From an uncultured Gammaproteobacteria bacterium (GTDB lineage: Bacteria; Pseudomonadota; Gammaproteobacteria; CAMYKB01), in the NCBI GenBank assembly GCA_947258875.1, contig CAMYKB010000005.1:1-64000 (forward strand): 64,000 nucleotides of DNA, written 5' to 3'. The notes beneath the pieces were generated by a model that had not been told where the DNA came from, made no database searches, and saw nothing but the letters and a program-made list of their open reading frames with translations. The position numbers were made by a program, and so were the translations under genes. Each line of letters starts with the position of its first letter. Within the stretch, counting starts at the first letter, position 1. This document shows positions 1 to 9,053 of this stretch, piece after piece.

Positions 1-97
1 CGAGATTGGACACACGATCGATAACATCCGCGACCAGGTGGAAGCGGTCTAAATCGTTACGTACGACCATATCGAATGGCGTCGTGGTTGTGCCCTC
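1..97 (-). pseudogene. Phosphoketolase C-terminal remnant
   Basis: The minus strand here translates as [12 protein letters not shown] followed by [16 protein letters not shown] and runs off the left edge. This is the signature near the C-terminus of xylulose-5-phosphate/fructose-6-phosphate phosphoketolase, which cleaves sugar phosphates to acetyl phosphate. The family is about 800 residues long and this stretch normally lies roughly 50-70 residues from its end. Here nothing precedes it: the codon before is the TAA of the unrelated hydrolase gene, in the same frame, with no start codon or ribosome site. I infer a 5'-truncated relic left by a deletion. The rest lies outside the window. Confidence 0.7.
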
Positions 98-1240
98 TTA
101 CTTATATCCCCGCACATGATCCAGGTTGATCACCTTTAAATCTTTTGCTGTCTTAATTTTACCGGTAAATCCTTGAGCTCGAATTAATGATTTAACATCA
201 CGCAGTCGTGGTTCAGTAACCGGAGTAATATGGGAAAGCAACAATTTTTTAACACCGGCAGATCGTGCAACCTCGCCGATACGCGATGGAGTCGTATGTA
301 ATGCGAAAAACACACCATCATTGGGTCCGGCAGGAAGATCATCCATAATCGCCGTGTCGTAGATCAACAGATCGGCAGCTTCAGAGATGGCTACCATATT
401 GCCACCATTGGGCAAGGCAGAGCCATCAGGCGCGACACTTCTGGAGCTGGTATCACCTGAATACACAATACTCTTACCTTTGTATTCAATACGAAAGGCA
501 AGTGCGGGTACCGGACCATGATTTACGCCAACCGCTGTTATGAGTAGACGGTTCTCGTCTTCCCCTTCATCAATTAGAGTCTCTGGAGTATAAGCCAACC
601 AGTTAGGCGCTACGTTTGTGGCCGTAACACTAAATATTCCGCCACTAATTGCACGGCTGAAAATATTTAAGTAACGCTCCAAGCCTGTCGCCGCATCATA
701 GTGGCCGTGAATATATTCACTTGATGCCGGATATTGCGGAACGTCAGGCAATCCTGCTGGCGGTGGAAAGGGGACGCCATTAGCATTTGGTCCAAATATA
801 CGAATCGGTGCCGTGCGTCCGGGTGGAAAAGATTGTGGAACATTAGGATTCAGGTTTGCGCCGCGATTGTGAAAATACACCGATTTGATTACAGATGAAA
901 GATCACCCGTATGGTCAATATGCAAATGACTTAATAAAACAATATCAAGGTCCTTGACATTGGTACCACTGGCCGCCAAACGCTGGTATGTACCACCACC
1001 AACATCCATCAGGATGCGGGGTTTACCATCAGTAAATATCAGATAACCTGCACTGGCTCGTCCACTGGCCGTTGCGACTGGCCCACCAGAACCCAGGACC
1101 ATAACAGACAAACCGTCCTCGACTTTATCAACTGCAAGTTTTTTATCTGCCTCGTTTTTATCTGCATGGGCTGATGAAAAAGTGAATAACAGCATAAGAC
1201 TGGACAACAAAGCGCCCTTTATCGTTTGTGCTTGCTGCAT
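98..1240 (-). CDS. Exported metallo-beta-lactamase-fold hydrolase
   Basis: Metal-dependent hydrolase of the metallo-beta-lactamase superfamily, close in layout to the RNase Z/arylsulfatase-like branch. The zinc motif LSHLHIDHTGD is clear about 100 residues in; YSGDTS and LLSHITP further on supply later metal ligands. An N-terminal hydrophobic stretch ending SSAHA predicts Sec export, so it probably acts in the periplasm. I start it at the second ATG (MQQAQ), because GGAGGAG lies seven bases before it; the ORF-track start is five codons upstream and would place that site inside the gene. The substrate cannot be told from sequence. The gene appears to be transcribed alone, and a phosphoketolase fragment follows its stop in frame. 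Confidence 0.8.
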   Translation of the reverse strand: MQQAQTIKGALLSSLMLLFTFSSAHADKNEADKKLAVDKVEDGLSVMVLGSGGPVATASGRASAGYLIFTDGKPRILMDVGGGTYQRLAASGTNVKDLDIVLLSHLHIDHTGDLSSVIKSVYFHNRGANLNPNVPQSFPPGRTAPIRIFGPNANGVPFPPPAGLPDVPQYPASSEYIHGHYDAATGLERYLNIFSRAISGGIFSVTATNVAPNWLAYTPETLIDEGEDENRLLITAVGVNHGPVPALAFRIEYKGKSIVYSGDTSSRSVAPDGSALPNGGNMVAISEAADLLIYDTAIMDDLPAGPNDGVFFALHTTPSRIGEVARSAGVKKLLLSHITPVTEPRLRDVKSLIRAQGFTGKIKTAKDLKVINLDHVRGYK

Positions 1241-1529
1241 AGTTATCTCCTCCATTCTTCGTCATTCTTAATTTTTCATTAGGTTATTAGTCGATACGCA
1301 ACAACCGCCGAATATGTTACAAAACCGTTAACCTAAACGTAAGAAAACATTAGCACATGAATAAGAATAATTCCCGGTGATTATCGTTATTTTAGATAAA
1401 ATCCATATAATTCAATAGTGTTGGCAAATAAATGTAAAAACCGTGTTTATTAACTTAATGTTATTGATTGATGAGTTCGTTGAAGTGCAGGTTATCGTCA
1501 TTAGTGTCAATCTGGGAGTTGCGCAGTAT

Positions 1530-2222
1530 TTAGCTGTTGTTCATTCTTTCGCATTCATAAGCGATCATATCGTCAAGAGTACGACCTGCGATGTTGGGAT
1601 AATGTGTATTGTTCACAACGAGTCCTTGTATGCGGTCAAGTCGGAAATTTCTGAATGCTTCGCGTAATTCACACCAGGCTCCGAGTGTCCAGACTGTGCC
1701 CCAGAAAAATAACCCTAAAGGCCATACAGTTCGGCTGGAGGCCGTACTGTCTTCGCGTGTATAGTCGAATTGCACTTTATGATGATCATCTATCGCGCCA
1801 CGTAGTATCCCCATTGTGGCAGCGACCGCTGGTGATACATGCATGAACGGAGCGAACAGTGGTGTGTGGTCGAACTTTTGTTTCAATGGATCAGGCAGTA
1901 CAGTCTCTACCTTGCTCAGCACAGACTCGGCGGCAGTTGCTAATGCTGTATCAGCACAACTATTAACGATACGTGCCCCCAGCGTCAATGCAGTAATTTC
2001 CTCCGTTGTAAACATCAGCGGCGGGAGATCAAACCCCCGCCGCAACACATAACCGATACCCGTTTCGCCCTCTATTGGTACACCGGAAACAAGTAGATCT
2101 TGAATATCACGGTAGACAGTACGTTCTGAAATTTCCAGTTTCTCAGCCAACCAGCGTGCAGTGGTGACACGACGTGAGCGTAGGAACTGAATGATTTGAA
2201 ACAGGCGGTCAGCGCGTCTCAT
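1530..2222 (-). CDS. YafY-type WYL-domain transcriptional regulator
   Basis: Cytoplasmic DNA-binding regulator of 230 residues. The N-terminus (residues 1-60, MRRADRLFQIIQFL then ERTVYRDIQDL) is the winged helix-turn-helix of the DeoR/YafY type. The C-terminal half (from about residue 140, PLGLFFWGTVWTLGAWC and FRLDRIQGL) is a WYL-like ligand-sensing domain, although the literal W-Y-L triplet is altered. It lies 31 bases downstream of the VOC gene on the same strand, so the two probably share a transcript and the regulator may control it. Target and ligand are unknown. Length is normal for short YafY proteins. Confidence 0.85.
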   Translation of the reverse strand: MRRADRLFQIIQFLRSRRVTTARWLAEKLEISERTVYRDIQDLLVSGVPIEGETGIGYVLRRGFDLPPLMFTTEEITALTLGARIVNSCADTALATAAESVLSKVETVLPDPLKQKFDHTPLFAPFMHVSPAVAATMGILRGAIDDHHKVQFDYTREDSTASSRTVWPLGLFFWGTVWTLGAWCELREAFRNFRLDRIQGLVVNNTHYPNIAGRTLDDMIAYECERMNNS

Positions 2223-2253
2223 TAGTCGTTATCCATTTGTGAGTTATGCTCGT

Positions 2254-2640
2254 TTATTTGTTAGCATAGGTGATCAAGGTAAGCGCTGCACCCTGAGGGT
2301 CCTGAATAACGCAAAATCGCCCAACGTCAGGAATGTTGCGTGCTGCGAGCAGTAGTTTGCCACCCAAGTCTTCCGCCTGTTTCGCTCTGGCATCCACATC
2401 ATCCACTGTCACATAGGCGCCCCATACCGGGGGCATGCCTGCTGCTTCGGGCGGTGTAGCCATGAGTCCTGCAACTTCTTTATCGTCTGCCTTAGCGATT
2501 GTATAGGGCATTTCACTATTTTCCATTTCCTCCAAAGTCCAGCCCAATAATTTTCCGTAGAATGTCTTGGCTGCGCTTACGTCAGTTGTCATTAGTTCAT
2601 TCCAACTGAATGCGCCGTGTTGTTTCATTGGATCACTCAT
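2254..2640 (-). CDS. VOC family (glyoxalase-like) protein
   Basis: Small vicinal-oxygen-chelate protein of 128 residues. The paired beta-alpha-beta pattern is visible: FSWNELMTTDVSAAKTFYGKLLGW in the first half, AYVTVDDVDARAKQAEDLGG and VIQDPQGAALTLITY in the second. This subgroup resembles the 27 kDa antigen/CFP30B-like VOC proteins; most members have no known substrate. I start at MSDPMKQH rather than at the upstream ATG, because the family begins with this short leader and an AAGGAAAG stretch precedes it, although the spacing is long. It is the first gene of a likely two-gene operon with the WYL regulator. Confidence 0.8.
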   Translation of the reverse strand: MSDPMKQHGAFSWNELMTTDVSAAKTFYGKLLGWTLEEMENSEMPYTIAKADDKEVAGLMATPPEAAGMPPVWGAYVTVDDVDARAKQAEDLGGKLLLAARNIPDVGRFCVIQDPQGAALTLITYANK

Positions 2641-2850
2641 CGCTGTTCTTTCCTTTAGTTGCCGGATGGAAAAGTGACTATACTCCACACCTACTGACAG
2701 CCTGATGTCAGGAGTGATGTCTTGCTTTGCTTTAGTACAAATCCTATTTGTATAGATAATGTGAGTGACTACTGACCATTTTACCGGTCTGACACTAATT
2801 TTATGAAAAATCTGCTATAACTATTCAAGACAATCGAGGAACGCTCTACC

Positions 2851-3330
2851 ATGCTGAAATCATCAATAACAAATCTGTTAATGTTGAGTGCTTTATTAAT
2901 TATACTTCCTGTTTCAGCGGCGGATAAAACCCAATCCTATCAAGCTGAAGCCAAGGCTTCCTGGTTGCCAGACAGTAAGGCAAGGAAGAAGGAATTCAAA
3001 TTCAATACTGATATCAATGCGTGGTTACGTGCCAATGGTGAATGGTATGTTGAAGGCAGCATTCATCACCAGCGTCTACGTTGCGGTGATTATCGCCTAG
3101 GCATCGAGTTTGGTACGGGAAAACACGGCTGCATAGATGCCAAATGGTCAGGAGATATTTATTTCCTTGGTCAGGAAAAGCAATGTAACAGCGTAAGTAA
3201 ACTGCATCGTAACAGCGGGCTTGATGAGTCGCTGGAAACACAATTTGAAGGGGTCAGCTGCGCCAAAGCCATAATCGAGTGCAGTGGCACATGCGAATGG
3301 AGCACCAAACGTGATGCCCATGTATACTAG
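2851..3330 (+). CDS. Secreted Cys-rich hypothetical protein
   Basis: Not recognised. It is a 159-residue protein with a clear signal peptide (hydrophobic LLMLSALLIILPVSA, cleavage near VSA-ADK). The mature part holds six cysteines (RCGDY, GCIDA, QCNSV, SCAKA, ECSGT, TCEWS), an even number that fits three disulfides in the periplasm. GAGGA lies about ten bases before the ATG. It stands alone between the VOC/WYL operon and cardiolipin synthase, with AT-rich DNA on both sides. No enzymatic motif is visible. Confidence 0.6.
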   Translation: MLKSSITNLLMLSALLIILPVSAADKTQSYQAEAKASWLPDSKARKKEFKFNTDINAWLRANGEWYVEGSIHHQRLRCGDYRLGIEFGTGKHGCIDAKWSGDIYFLGQEKQCNSVSKLHRNSGLDESLETQFEGVSCAKAIIECSGTCEWSTKRDAHVY

Positions 3331-3449
3331 TATATAATAATAAATATCAAATAGTTATGGATATTTTCTATATTTAACATTACATCTAAACCAGCTGATT
3401 CCATCAATCGCATTAACGTTGCCGCTCGCAGTTACAGCGTTATACCACC

Positions 3450-4883
3450 TTATAGGTAAGGCGAGAACAACCAACAAACCGCATCACGTGTCCTTGTTAA
3501 TAACGACCTGGAATCCAGTTCTGCAAGACTGACTCTGGAAGATCGCTGAAAGATGCTCTGAAAATAATGATCTGTTTTATCTGCGAATGCCTTGTCATAG
3601 GTTTCAACAGCCAGCTCATAATTCAATCTCAGGCTGCGCGGGTCGATGTTAGCGGATCCGACTAATACGTAATAATCGTCTACTATAAACAGCTTTGTAT
3701 GGGCGAATGGCGGTGGTTGATACAGCACATTAACGCCATACTGCAGTAATTCCCATAGCATATTGCGCGTCGCCCAATGCACATAGGGCAGGTTATTTCT
3801 GGATGGCAGGATGATCGTAACACCAACGCCTTTAGAAGCCGCGACCTGTAGAGCAACGATGAGTTCTCGGTAAGGTAAGAAATACGGTGTCATGATTTTG
3901 ATACTGTGTTGTGCAGATGACACCGCGCCGACCAGGATCATGGCCAGCTTGTCCATATCCTTGTCAGGTCCATCCAGGATTGTCCTGCAAAGGGCGCCCC
4001 CTGCTTCGGTGGGTGAGGCGATATATTCCGATAATGTCTGATTAGTGACGAAACGCCAGCTATCCACGAATACTTCATGCAGTTGCGAAAGGATAGGACC
4101 AGCTAGCTGGAAGTGTAAGTCTGCAGTCGGCTTGGTGTTTTTTGGATCCTCTATTAAGTGGCGATCACCAATATTCATCCCGCCTGTGAACCCGCTTACA
4201 CTATCGACAAGCAAGATCTTGCAGTGGTTGCGCAGATTGATCATTAATGCGGGCGGAAATAATTTCGGTGGAAAGAAGCGCTGAACCTCGATTCCATTGC
4301 GGCGTAGCAGGCTGCTGGCGCGGGGATAGGAGTACATCTCCCCTAACCCGTCTATTAATACACGTACCTCTACGCCCCGTGCTGATGCGCGCGCCAAGGC
4401 ATCAATGAATCGCTTCCCGATTCGATTGGTTTCCAGGATATAAGTCAATAGGTAGACACTTTTGGAGGCATTCTCGATCGCAGCCAACATCGCCGGATAG
4501 GCCTGTTCCCCATTCACGAGTATTTCAATACGATTGCCTTGAACCAACGATCGCCCTGATATGGATGCTGAAATACTATTTATCGCCTGGTACTTCTTAG
4601 GCACTGGTACTGCGCTGATTGTTGTACCAGTTGAATGCTCCCCACGTTCAAAATCGACAAGGTGTTTTGTGGCGTTAGTATCCTGCAGTATACGTGCACG
4701 AGCCTGCACGCGATTAATACCAAATAGGAAATACAAAAACGGGCCAAATAAAGGAAATAACAGGCTAACACTTACCCAGCCCATGGCAGCACGGGAATCC
4801 CGTTTATACAGGAGTGCATGCCAAGCAGCTGCTGGAGCCACAACGACATGTAGGATAATAACGAGCCATTGTGTAGGTGACAT
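3450..4883 (-). CDS. cls: Cardiolipin synthase
   Basis: Phospholipase D-superfamily enzyme that joins phosphatidylglycerol molecules into cardiolipin at the inner membrane. The 477-residue length is typical. Two N-terminal membrane segments (WLVIILHVVVAPAAAW and VSLLFPLFGPFLYFLFG) form the PLDc_N region. Both HKD active sites are intact: NHCKILLVDS with GFTGGMNIGDRH near residue 220, and AHTKLFIVDD with LVGSANIDPRS near residue 400. It is transcribed alone. Roughly 115 bases separate it from the TSUP gene upstream. No clear intrinsic terminator was seen after its stop. Confidence 0.92.
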   Translation of the reverse strand: MSPTQWLVIILHVVVAPAAAWHALLYKRDSRAAMGWVSVSLLFPLFGPFLYFLFGINRVQARARILQDTNATKHLVDFERGEHSTGTTISAVPVPKKYQAINSISASISGRSLVQGNRIEILVNGEQAYPAMLAAIENASKSVYLLTYILETNRIGKRFIDALARASARGVEVRVLIDGLGEMYSYPRASSLLRRNGIEVQRFFPPKLFPPALMINLRNHCKILLVDSVSGFTGGMNIGDRHLIEDPKNTKPTADLHFQLAGPILSQLHEVFVDSWRFVTNQTLSEYIASPTEAGGALCRTILDGPDKDMDKLAMILVGAVSSAQHSIKIMTPYFLPYRELIVALQVAASKGVGVTIILPSRNNLPYVHWATRNMLWELLQYGVNVLYQPPPFAHTKLFIVDDYYVLVGSANIDPRSLRLNYELAVETYDKAFADKTDHYFQSIFQRSSRVSLAELDSRSLLTRTRDAVCWLFSPYL

Positions 4884-4996
4884 GGGAGTATCAGTGTATA
4901 GGTTACAATTTATTGTTATTTACGCCTGCTATTCCACGCTGGCTACACACGGCATATCAGGGTGTTTCTGTCGCATGCATTTCAGTATATCTGGTG

Positions 4997-5764
4997 TCAG
5001 GTAAAAATATACTGAGCAATAAGGATCATCGCCATAAAAAACAGCACGTTTTTTAACCATTTTCGGTAACGCTCTATAGAAACTGAGCCTCGTATTGCCA
5101 TACCGATAAAGAGTGCCACCAGGGCAAAGATGACAAGTGGTGCAGTTGCGCGCAACATTTCACCGCTCAGAATATTCGAGTGGCTAAATACAGCAGTTTG
5201 AGTAAGCTTGCCGGAAAGGAAGCTGAGGTTGAATATCTGGATCATAGCGGTAGGCGCCAATCCCAGTTCGAGAAAAAAAATCACCAGTACGGGAACCATG
5301 ACATTAACCATTCCAGCGAGGAATCCGGCAACTAGGCCGAACAACAGCATTGATTGTTGTGGATAGGCCTTGACCCATGTCAATTTTGCGGCGCTCAGCC
5401 GGTTTATATTCAAATAAATCAGGATCATGCCGGCTAGTACCAGTTTGAATGGTGCCGGATCATTGAAAACGATTAATAATCGGGTGCCGAGGATACTGCC
5501 GATGGCAACATAGAATGCAATGGGCCAATATTTAGCGATACTGAGATGCCAATGCCCTCCCTTGATGATACTGACGATATTGACAGCGATTGTTGGTAAT
5601 AACGTTATCAGTATAGCGCTGCGGATATCCGTGATGAGGGCAAGACAGGGTGTCGCGACCAGTGGAAAACCCAGCCCCAGTGTGCCGTGCACCAGCCCTG
5701 CGAAGAAAATAATTCCACATATCAGTGCAAGTACAGGAAGGCTGAGAGGATCAATACCTGGCAT
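4997..5764 (-). CDS. TSUP (TauE/SafE) family anion exporter
   Basis: Integral membrane protein of the TauE/SafE/TSUP family, which moves sulfite, sulfonates and related anions out of the cell. About eight hydrophobic segments are visible, and the family's GTLGLGFPLVATP motif occurs in the first repeat. The ORF track gives a TTG start 24 codons upstream. I prefer the ATG of MPGIDPLS, because that is where the first membrane segment normally begins and because a 16-codon reading frame with a good AGGAG site ends four bases before it, suggesting coupled translation. In an organism with SoxB, a role in sulfite export is plausible but inferred. It diverges from the TRAP operon. Confidence 0.8.
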   Translation of the reverse strand: MPGIDPLSLPVLALICGIIFFAGLVHGTLGLGFPLVATPCLALITDIRSAILITLLPTIAVNIVSIIKGGHWHLSIAKYWPIAFYVAIGSILGTRLLIVFNDPAPFKLVLAGMILIYLNINRLSAAKLTWVKAYPQQSMLLFGLVAGFLAGMVNVMVPVLVIFFLELGLAPTAMIQIFNLSFLSGKLTQTAVFSHSNILSGEMLRATAPLVIFALVALFIGMAIRGSVSIERYRKWLKNVLFFMAMILIAQYIFT

Positions 5765-5768
5765 GTGC

Positions 5769-5819
5769 TTAGTGATAAAGATGAAAGGCAGAGTTGATAA
5801 TCTGTGGTTGCTGAGGCAT
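5769..5819 (-). other. Candidate 16-residue leader ORF before the TSUP gene
   Basis: A short frame MPQQPQIINSAFHLYH begins seven bases after AGGAG and stops with TAA four bases before the preferred ATG of the exporter gene. The exporter ATG itself has no ribosome site, so ribosomes finishing the leader could restart there. The leader is too short to judge by composition. It overlaps the alternative TTG-initiated exporter frame, so only one of the two models can be right. Confidence 0.35.
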
Positions 5820-5913
5820 CCGACACTCCTGATCAAATAAAAACATCTATTAAGTTTTAAATGCCTGATGATTAGCTAGGTTAATAATGACACAGTTCCC
5901 ATACAGCGGCCCC

Positions 5914-5929
5914 ATTAGTGTTCACTAAT
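5914..5929. promoter_or_regulatory. Perfect palindrome, candidate operator
   Basis: ATTAGTG-TT-CACTAAT is a perfect 7+7 inverted repeat with a two-base centre. It sits between the divergent TSUP and dctP genes, about 115 bases before the dctP start. Its size and symmetry fit a dimeric repressor or activator site. No regulator gene lies next to it. Confidence 0.4.
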
Positions 5930-6045
5930 ATATTGGCCTTTTGTACTTTTATGCGTTATTTTCATTTCATTCAGCGTATTAAAATATACACTGATCCTAA
6001 TAATATTAATGGCTGTAAGCCACGATGTACCAGGAGGTTTACCAG

Positions 6046-7029
6046 ATGTACACACTCATTAGAAGTTTTGTTCTCTCCACGCTTATTCTGTTTTCTGCTG
6101 CCGCGCAGGCAGAACCTATCAAAATCAAGTTTTCCCACGTAGTCGCCGTTAATACACCGAAAGGCCAGATGGCTGAGAAATTTAAGGCTCTGGTTGAAGA
6201 ACGCCTGCCAGGCAAGGTCGTGGTTGAAGTCTTCCCCAATTCGCAATTGTTCGGCGATAATAAGGTTTTGGAAGCCATTTTACTGGGTGATGTGCAACTG
6301 GCTGCCCCTTCGCTTTCCAAATTCAAAAAATATACCAAGCAACTCCAGGTATTCGACCTGCCCTTCCTGTTCAATGACATAAAGGCAGTAGACAACTTCA
6401 TGAAGAGCCCTGAAGGTCAAAGCCTGCTGAATTCGACTGAAGGTAAGGGCCTGCAAGGGCTGGGTTTCCTGCACAATGGTATGAAGCAGCTATCAGCAAA
6501 TACCCCGCTGCGTGTACCCGCTGACGCGAAAAACCTGAAATTCCGGATCATGTCGTCAGATGTCCTAGCTGCACAATTCAAGGCAATCGATGCTTCTCCA
6601 CAGAAGAAACCTTTCTCTGAAGTCTTTACCTTATTACAGACCAAGGCCATTGATGGTCAGGAAAACACCTGGTCAAATATCTACTCCAAAAAATTCTTTG
6701 AGGTACAGGACTATGTCACTGAATCCAACCATGGCTATCTCGGTTACATGGTTGTAACGTCCAAGGATTTCTGGGGCAAGATGCCTGCTGATGTACGTGC
6801 GGTCGTTGATAAATCACTGGCAGAGGCCATTGAGCATGGCAACAAGATTGCCCTTGAAAAAGCCGTGCAGGACAAACAGGCGATAATCGATTCAAAGCGC
6901 AGCAATGTGGTCGAGATTACTGCCGATCAACGTGCGCAATGGGTTAATGTCATGAAACCGGTCTGGGGTAAGTTCGAGAAAGAAATTGGCAAAGACCTGA
7001 TCAATGCAGGCATAAATTCCAACAAATAA
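6046..7029 (+). CDS. dctP: TRAP transporter substrate-binding protein (DctP)
   Basis: Periplasmic solute-binding subunit of a tripartite ATP-independent transporter, catching C4-dicarboxylates or similar organic acids. The start at MYTLIRSF is set by AGGAGG eight bases ahead; the ORF-track start is seven codons further up. A signal peptide ends near AAAQA-EPIKIKFSHV. The family signature region is present (LGDVQLAAPSLSKFKKY, DLPFLF), as is the binding-arginine strand KFRIMSSDVLAAQ and the motif QTKAIDGQENTWSNIY. With 327 residues it is full length. dctQ and dctM follow in order, forming one operon. Confidence 0.93.
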   Translation: MYTLIRSFVLSTLILFSAAAQAEPIKIKFSHVVAVNTPKGQMAEKFKALVEERLPGKVVVEVFPNSQLFGDNKVLEAILLGDVQLAAPSLSKFKKYTKQLQVFDLPFLFNDIKAVDNFMKSPEGQSLLNSTEGKGLQGLGFLHNGMKQLSANTPLRVPADAKNLKFRIMSSDVLAAQFKAIDASPQKKPFSEVFTLLQTKAIDGQENTWSNIYSKKFFEVQDYVTESNHGYLGYMVVTSKDFWGKMPADVRAVVDKSLAEAIEHGNKIALEKAVQDKQAIIDSKRSNVVEITADQRAQWVNVMKPVWGKFEKEIGKDLINAGINSNK

Positions 7030-7099
7030 CCAAGAGGGTAAATAAGATATGAATGACTCCCTGCCCATCAAATAATGGTGAACCGGGAAATTACTCTTT

Positions 7100-7639
7100 A
7101 TGTTTATCCGTATCCTTAACAACATGGAGGAGGGCTTTATCGCCCTCCTCCTCGTTGGTATGACCTTGTTAACCTTTGGTGAGGTCATTGACCGTTTCGT
7201 CTTCAATCATGGCGTGTTGTGGGTTGAGGAACTTACCCTGCATGTGTCTGCATGGTTGGTGTTGTTTGGTACATCATGGGCCCTACGAGAAGGGGCCCAC
7301 ATCGGTGTTGACGCCTTCGTTAAACTTTTTCCAAACTCTATACAACGGGTATTCGGTGTGATCGCGGCGCTACTGGCGATAGTTTATTGCGGTCTGCTTA
7401 TTTATGGGTCGTGGATCTACTTATCCAAACTTGTGCAGATCGGCATCGAAATGGAGGATTTGCCGATACCGAAATGGATAGCCCATTCCATTCTTGTTAG
7501 CGGGTTGTTACTGCTGGCACTGCGCCTCATGCAGCTTTTATGGAATATTCTAACGGGTAAGGAAATTGGCTTTCGTCATGGAAATGAGGCGAAAGAGGTG
7601 CTGGAAGAACAGGGTATAAAATTCGATACAAAACAATAA
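7100..7639 (+). CDS. dctQ: TRAP transporter small permease subunit (DctQ)
   Basis: Four-helix membrane subunit that pairs with DctM and docks the binding protein. The 179 residues show four hydrophobic segments and the family's conserved stretch WVEELTLHVSAWLVLFGTSW followed by REGAHIGVD. The ATG has no strong ribosome site; the next in-frame codon upstream that could matter is blocked by a stop. It starts 70 bases after dctP and ends nine bases before dctM, so translation of dctQ and dctM may be coupled. Confidence 0.92.
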   Translation: MFIRILNNMEEGFIALLLVGMTLLTFGEVIDRFVFNHGVLWVEELTLHVSAWLVLFGTSWALREGAHIGVDAFVKLFPNSIQRVFGVIAALLAIVYCGLLIYGSWIYLSKLVQIGIEMEDLPIPKWIAHSILVSGLLLLALRLMQLLWNILTGKEIGFRHGNEAKEVLEEQGIKFDTKQ

Positions 7640-7648
7640 AATCATTCT

Positions 7649-9049
7649 ATGACAATTGCTGCGTTGTTTTTGATATTGTTTATCTGCATGATGATGGGGA
7701 TGCCCGTCGCCATGGCATTAGGGCTTTCCAGTGTGCTAACTATCCTGCTTTTTTCGGATGACTCGTTGGCATCTGTTGCCCTTAAGTTTTTCGAAAACCT
7801 GTCAGAACATTACACCTTACTCGCAATCCCCTTCTTTATCCTGTCATCGTCATTCCTCTCCGGTGGGGGTGTCGCTAAACGCATCATACGATTCGCTATA
7901 GACGCCGTTGGCCATATCCGCGGCGGCCTGGCAATGGCGTCTGTACTGGCCTGCATGATCTTCGCGGCGGTGTCTGGCTCATCACCTGCCACCGTAGCGG
8001 CGATAGGTTCCATTGTCATCGCAGGTATGGTTAAGGCCGGCTACCCCAAAGAATTCGGCGCCGGTGTAGTCGCCAATGCGGGAACACTGGGTATTCTTAT
8101 CCCGCCTTCAATTGTTATGTTGGTCTACGCAGCTGCGACCGAAGTGTCGGCGGCTCGTATGTTCATGGCTGGTTTCATACCCGGCATCATGATGGGCCTG
8201 ATCCTGATGATCGCAATTTACATCGTTGCGCGTATCAAGAACCTTCCCGCACAACCGCGCGCATCTCTGCGAGAATTTATTGCCGGCTTTGCCTCGGCAT
8301 CTGGCGGCCTATTGTTAATTGTGATCGTACTGGGTGCGATTTACGGCGGTATCGCCAGTCCTACTGAGGCTGCTGCCGTGTCTGCAGTCTATGCCTTTTT
8401 TGTCGTGTGTTTCGGGTACCGTGATATCGGTCCCATGAAAAATATACCCTGGCGTAAACAAGGTGAAGGCGTATCTAGTGTAGTACTGCGCAATACAGGG
8501 CAAATCCTTGTCGCCTTGCCGAAATGCACACGAGACGAAGAAGTCCGGCGCACTATCATGGATGCCGCCAAGGTCAGTATCATGCTGTTGTTTATTATTG
8601 GTAATGCAATGCTATTTGCGCATGTGCTCACGACAGAGCGCATCCCGCACATTATCGCAGAATCCATTATTGCCTGGGGATTGCCGGCCTGGGGATTCCT
8701 GGTCGTGGTAAACATCTTGTTACTGGCTGCCGGGAATTTCATGGAACCGTCTGCGATCTTGTTGATTATGGCGCCAATCCTGTTTCCCATCGCAACGGCC
8801 CTGGGTATTGATCCCATTCATCTGGGTATTATCATGGTCGTCAATATGGAGATTGGAATGATTACTCCACCGGTAGGTCTCAACCTGTTTGTTACAGCTG
8901 GGATCACCGGAGAAAACCTGCAATGGGCGATCAAGGCCGCTCTGCCCTGGCTGATTTTACTGCTGTTTTTCCTGATACTGATAACCTATGTTCCACAGAT
9001 TTCTTTATTCCTGCCCGAATTGATCGATAATCTCAAAGGCTATAATTGA
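7649..9049 (+). CDS. dctM: TRAP transporter large permease subunit (DctM)
   Basis: Sodium- or proton-driven channel subunit of the TRAP transporter. Around twelve hydrophobic helices are visible, with the signatures GMPVAMALGLSS, FFILSSSFLSGGGVAKR, SGSSPATVAAIGSI and GILIPPSIVMLVYA in the first half, and MITPPVGLNLFV in the second. The protein has 466 residues, about 35 more than many DctM proteins; the excess is a polar loop around residues 250-295 (PWRKQGEG to DEEVRRTIMDAAK) between two helices. It ends five bases from the convergent lumazine synthase gene. Confidence 0.93.
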   Translation: MTIAALFLILFICMMMGMPVAMALGLSSVLTILLFSDDSLASVALKFFENLSEHYTLLAIPFFILSSSFLSGGGVAKRIIRFAIDAVGHIRGGLAMASVLACMIFAAVSGSSPATVAAIGSIVIAGMVKAGYPKEFGAGVVANAGTLGILIPPSIVMLVYAAATEVSAARMFMAGFIPGIMMGLILMIAIYIVARIKNLPAQPRASLREFIAGFASASGGLLLIVIVLGAIYGGIASPTEAAAVSAVYAFFVVCFGYRDIGPMKNIPWRKQGEGVSSVVLRNTGQILVALPKCTRDEEVRRTIMDAAKVSIMLLFIIGNAMLFAHVLTTERIPHIIAESIIAWGLPAWGFLVVVNILLLAAGNFMEPSAILLIMAPILFPIATALGIDPIHLGIIMVVNMEIGMITPPVGLNLFVTAGITGENLQWAIKAALPWLILLLFFLILITYVPQISLFLPELIDNLKGYN

Positions 9050-9053
9050 TTTT

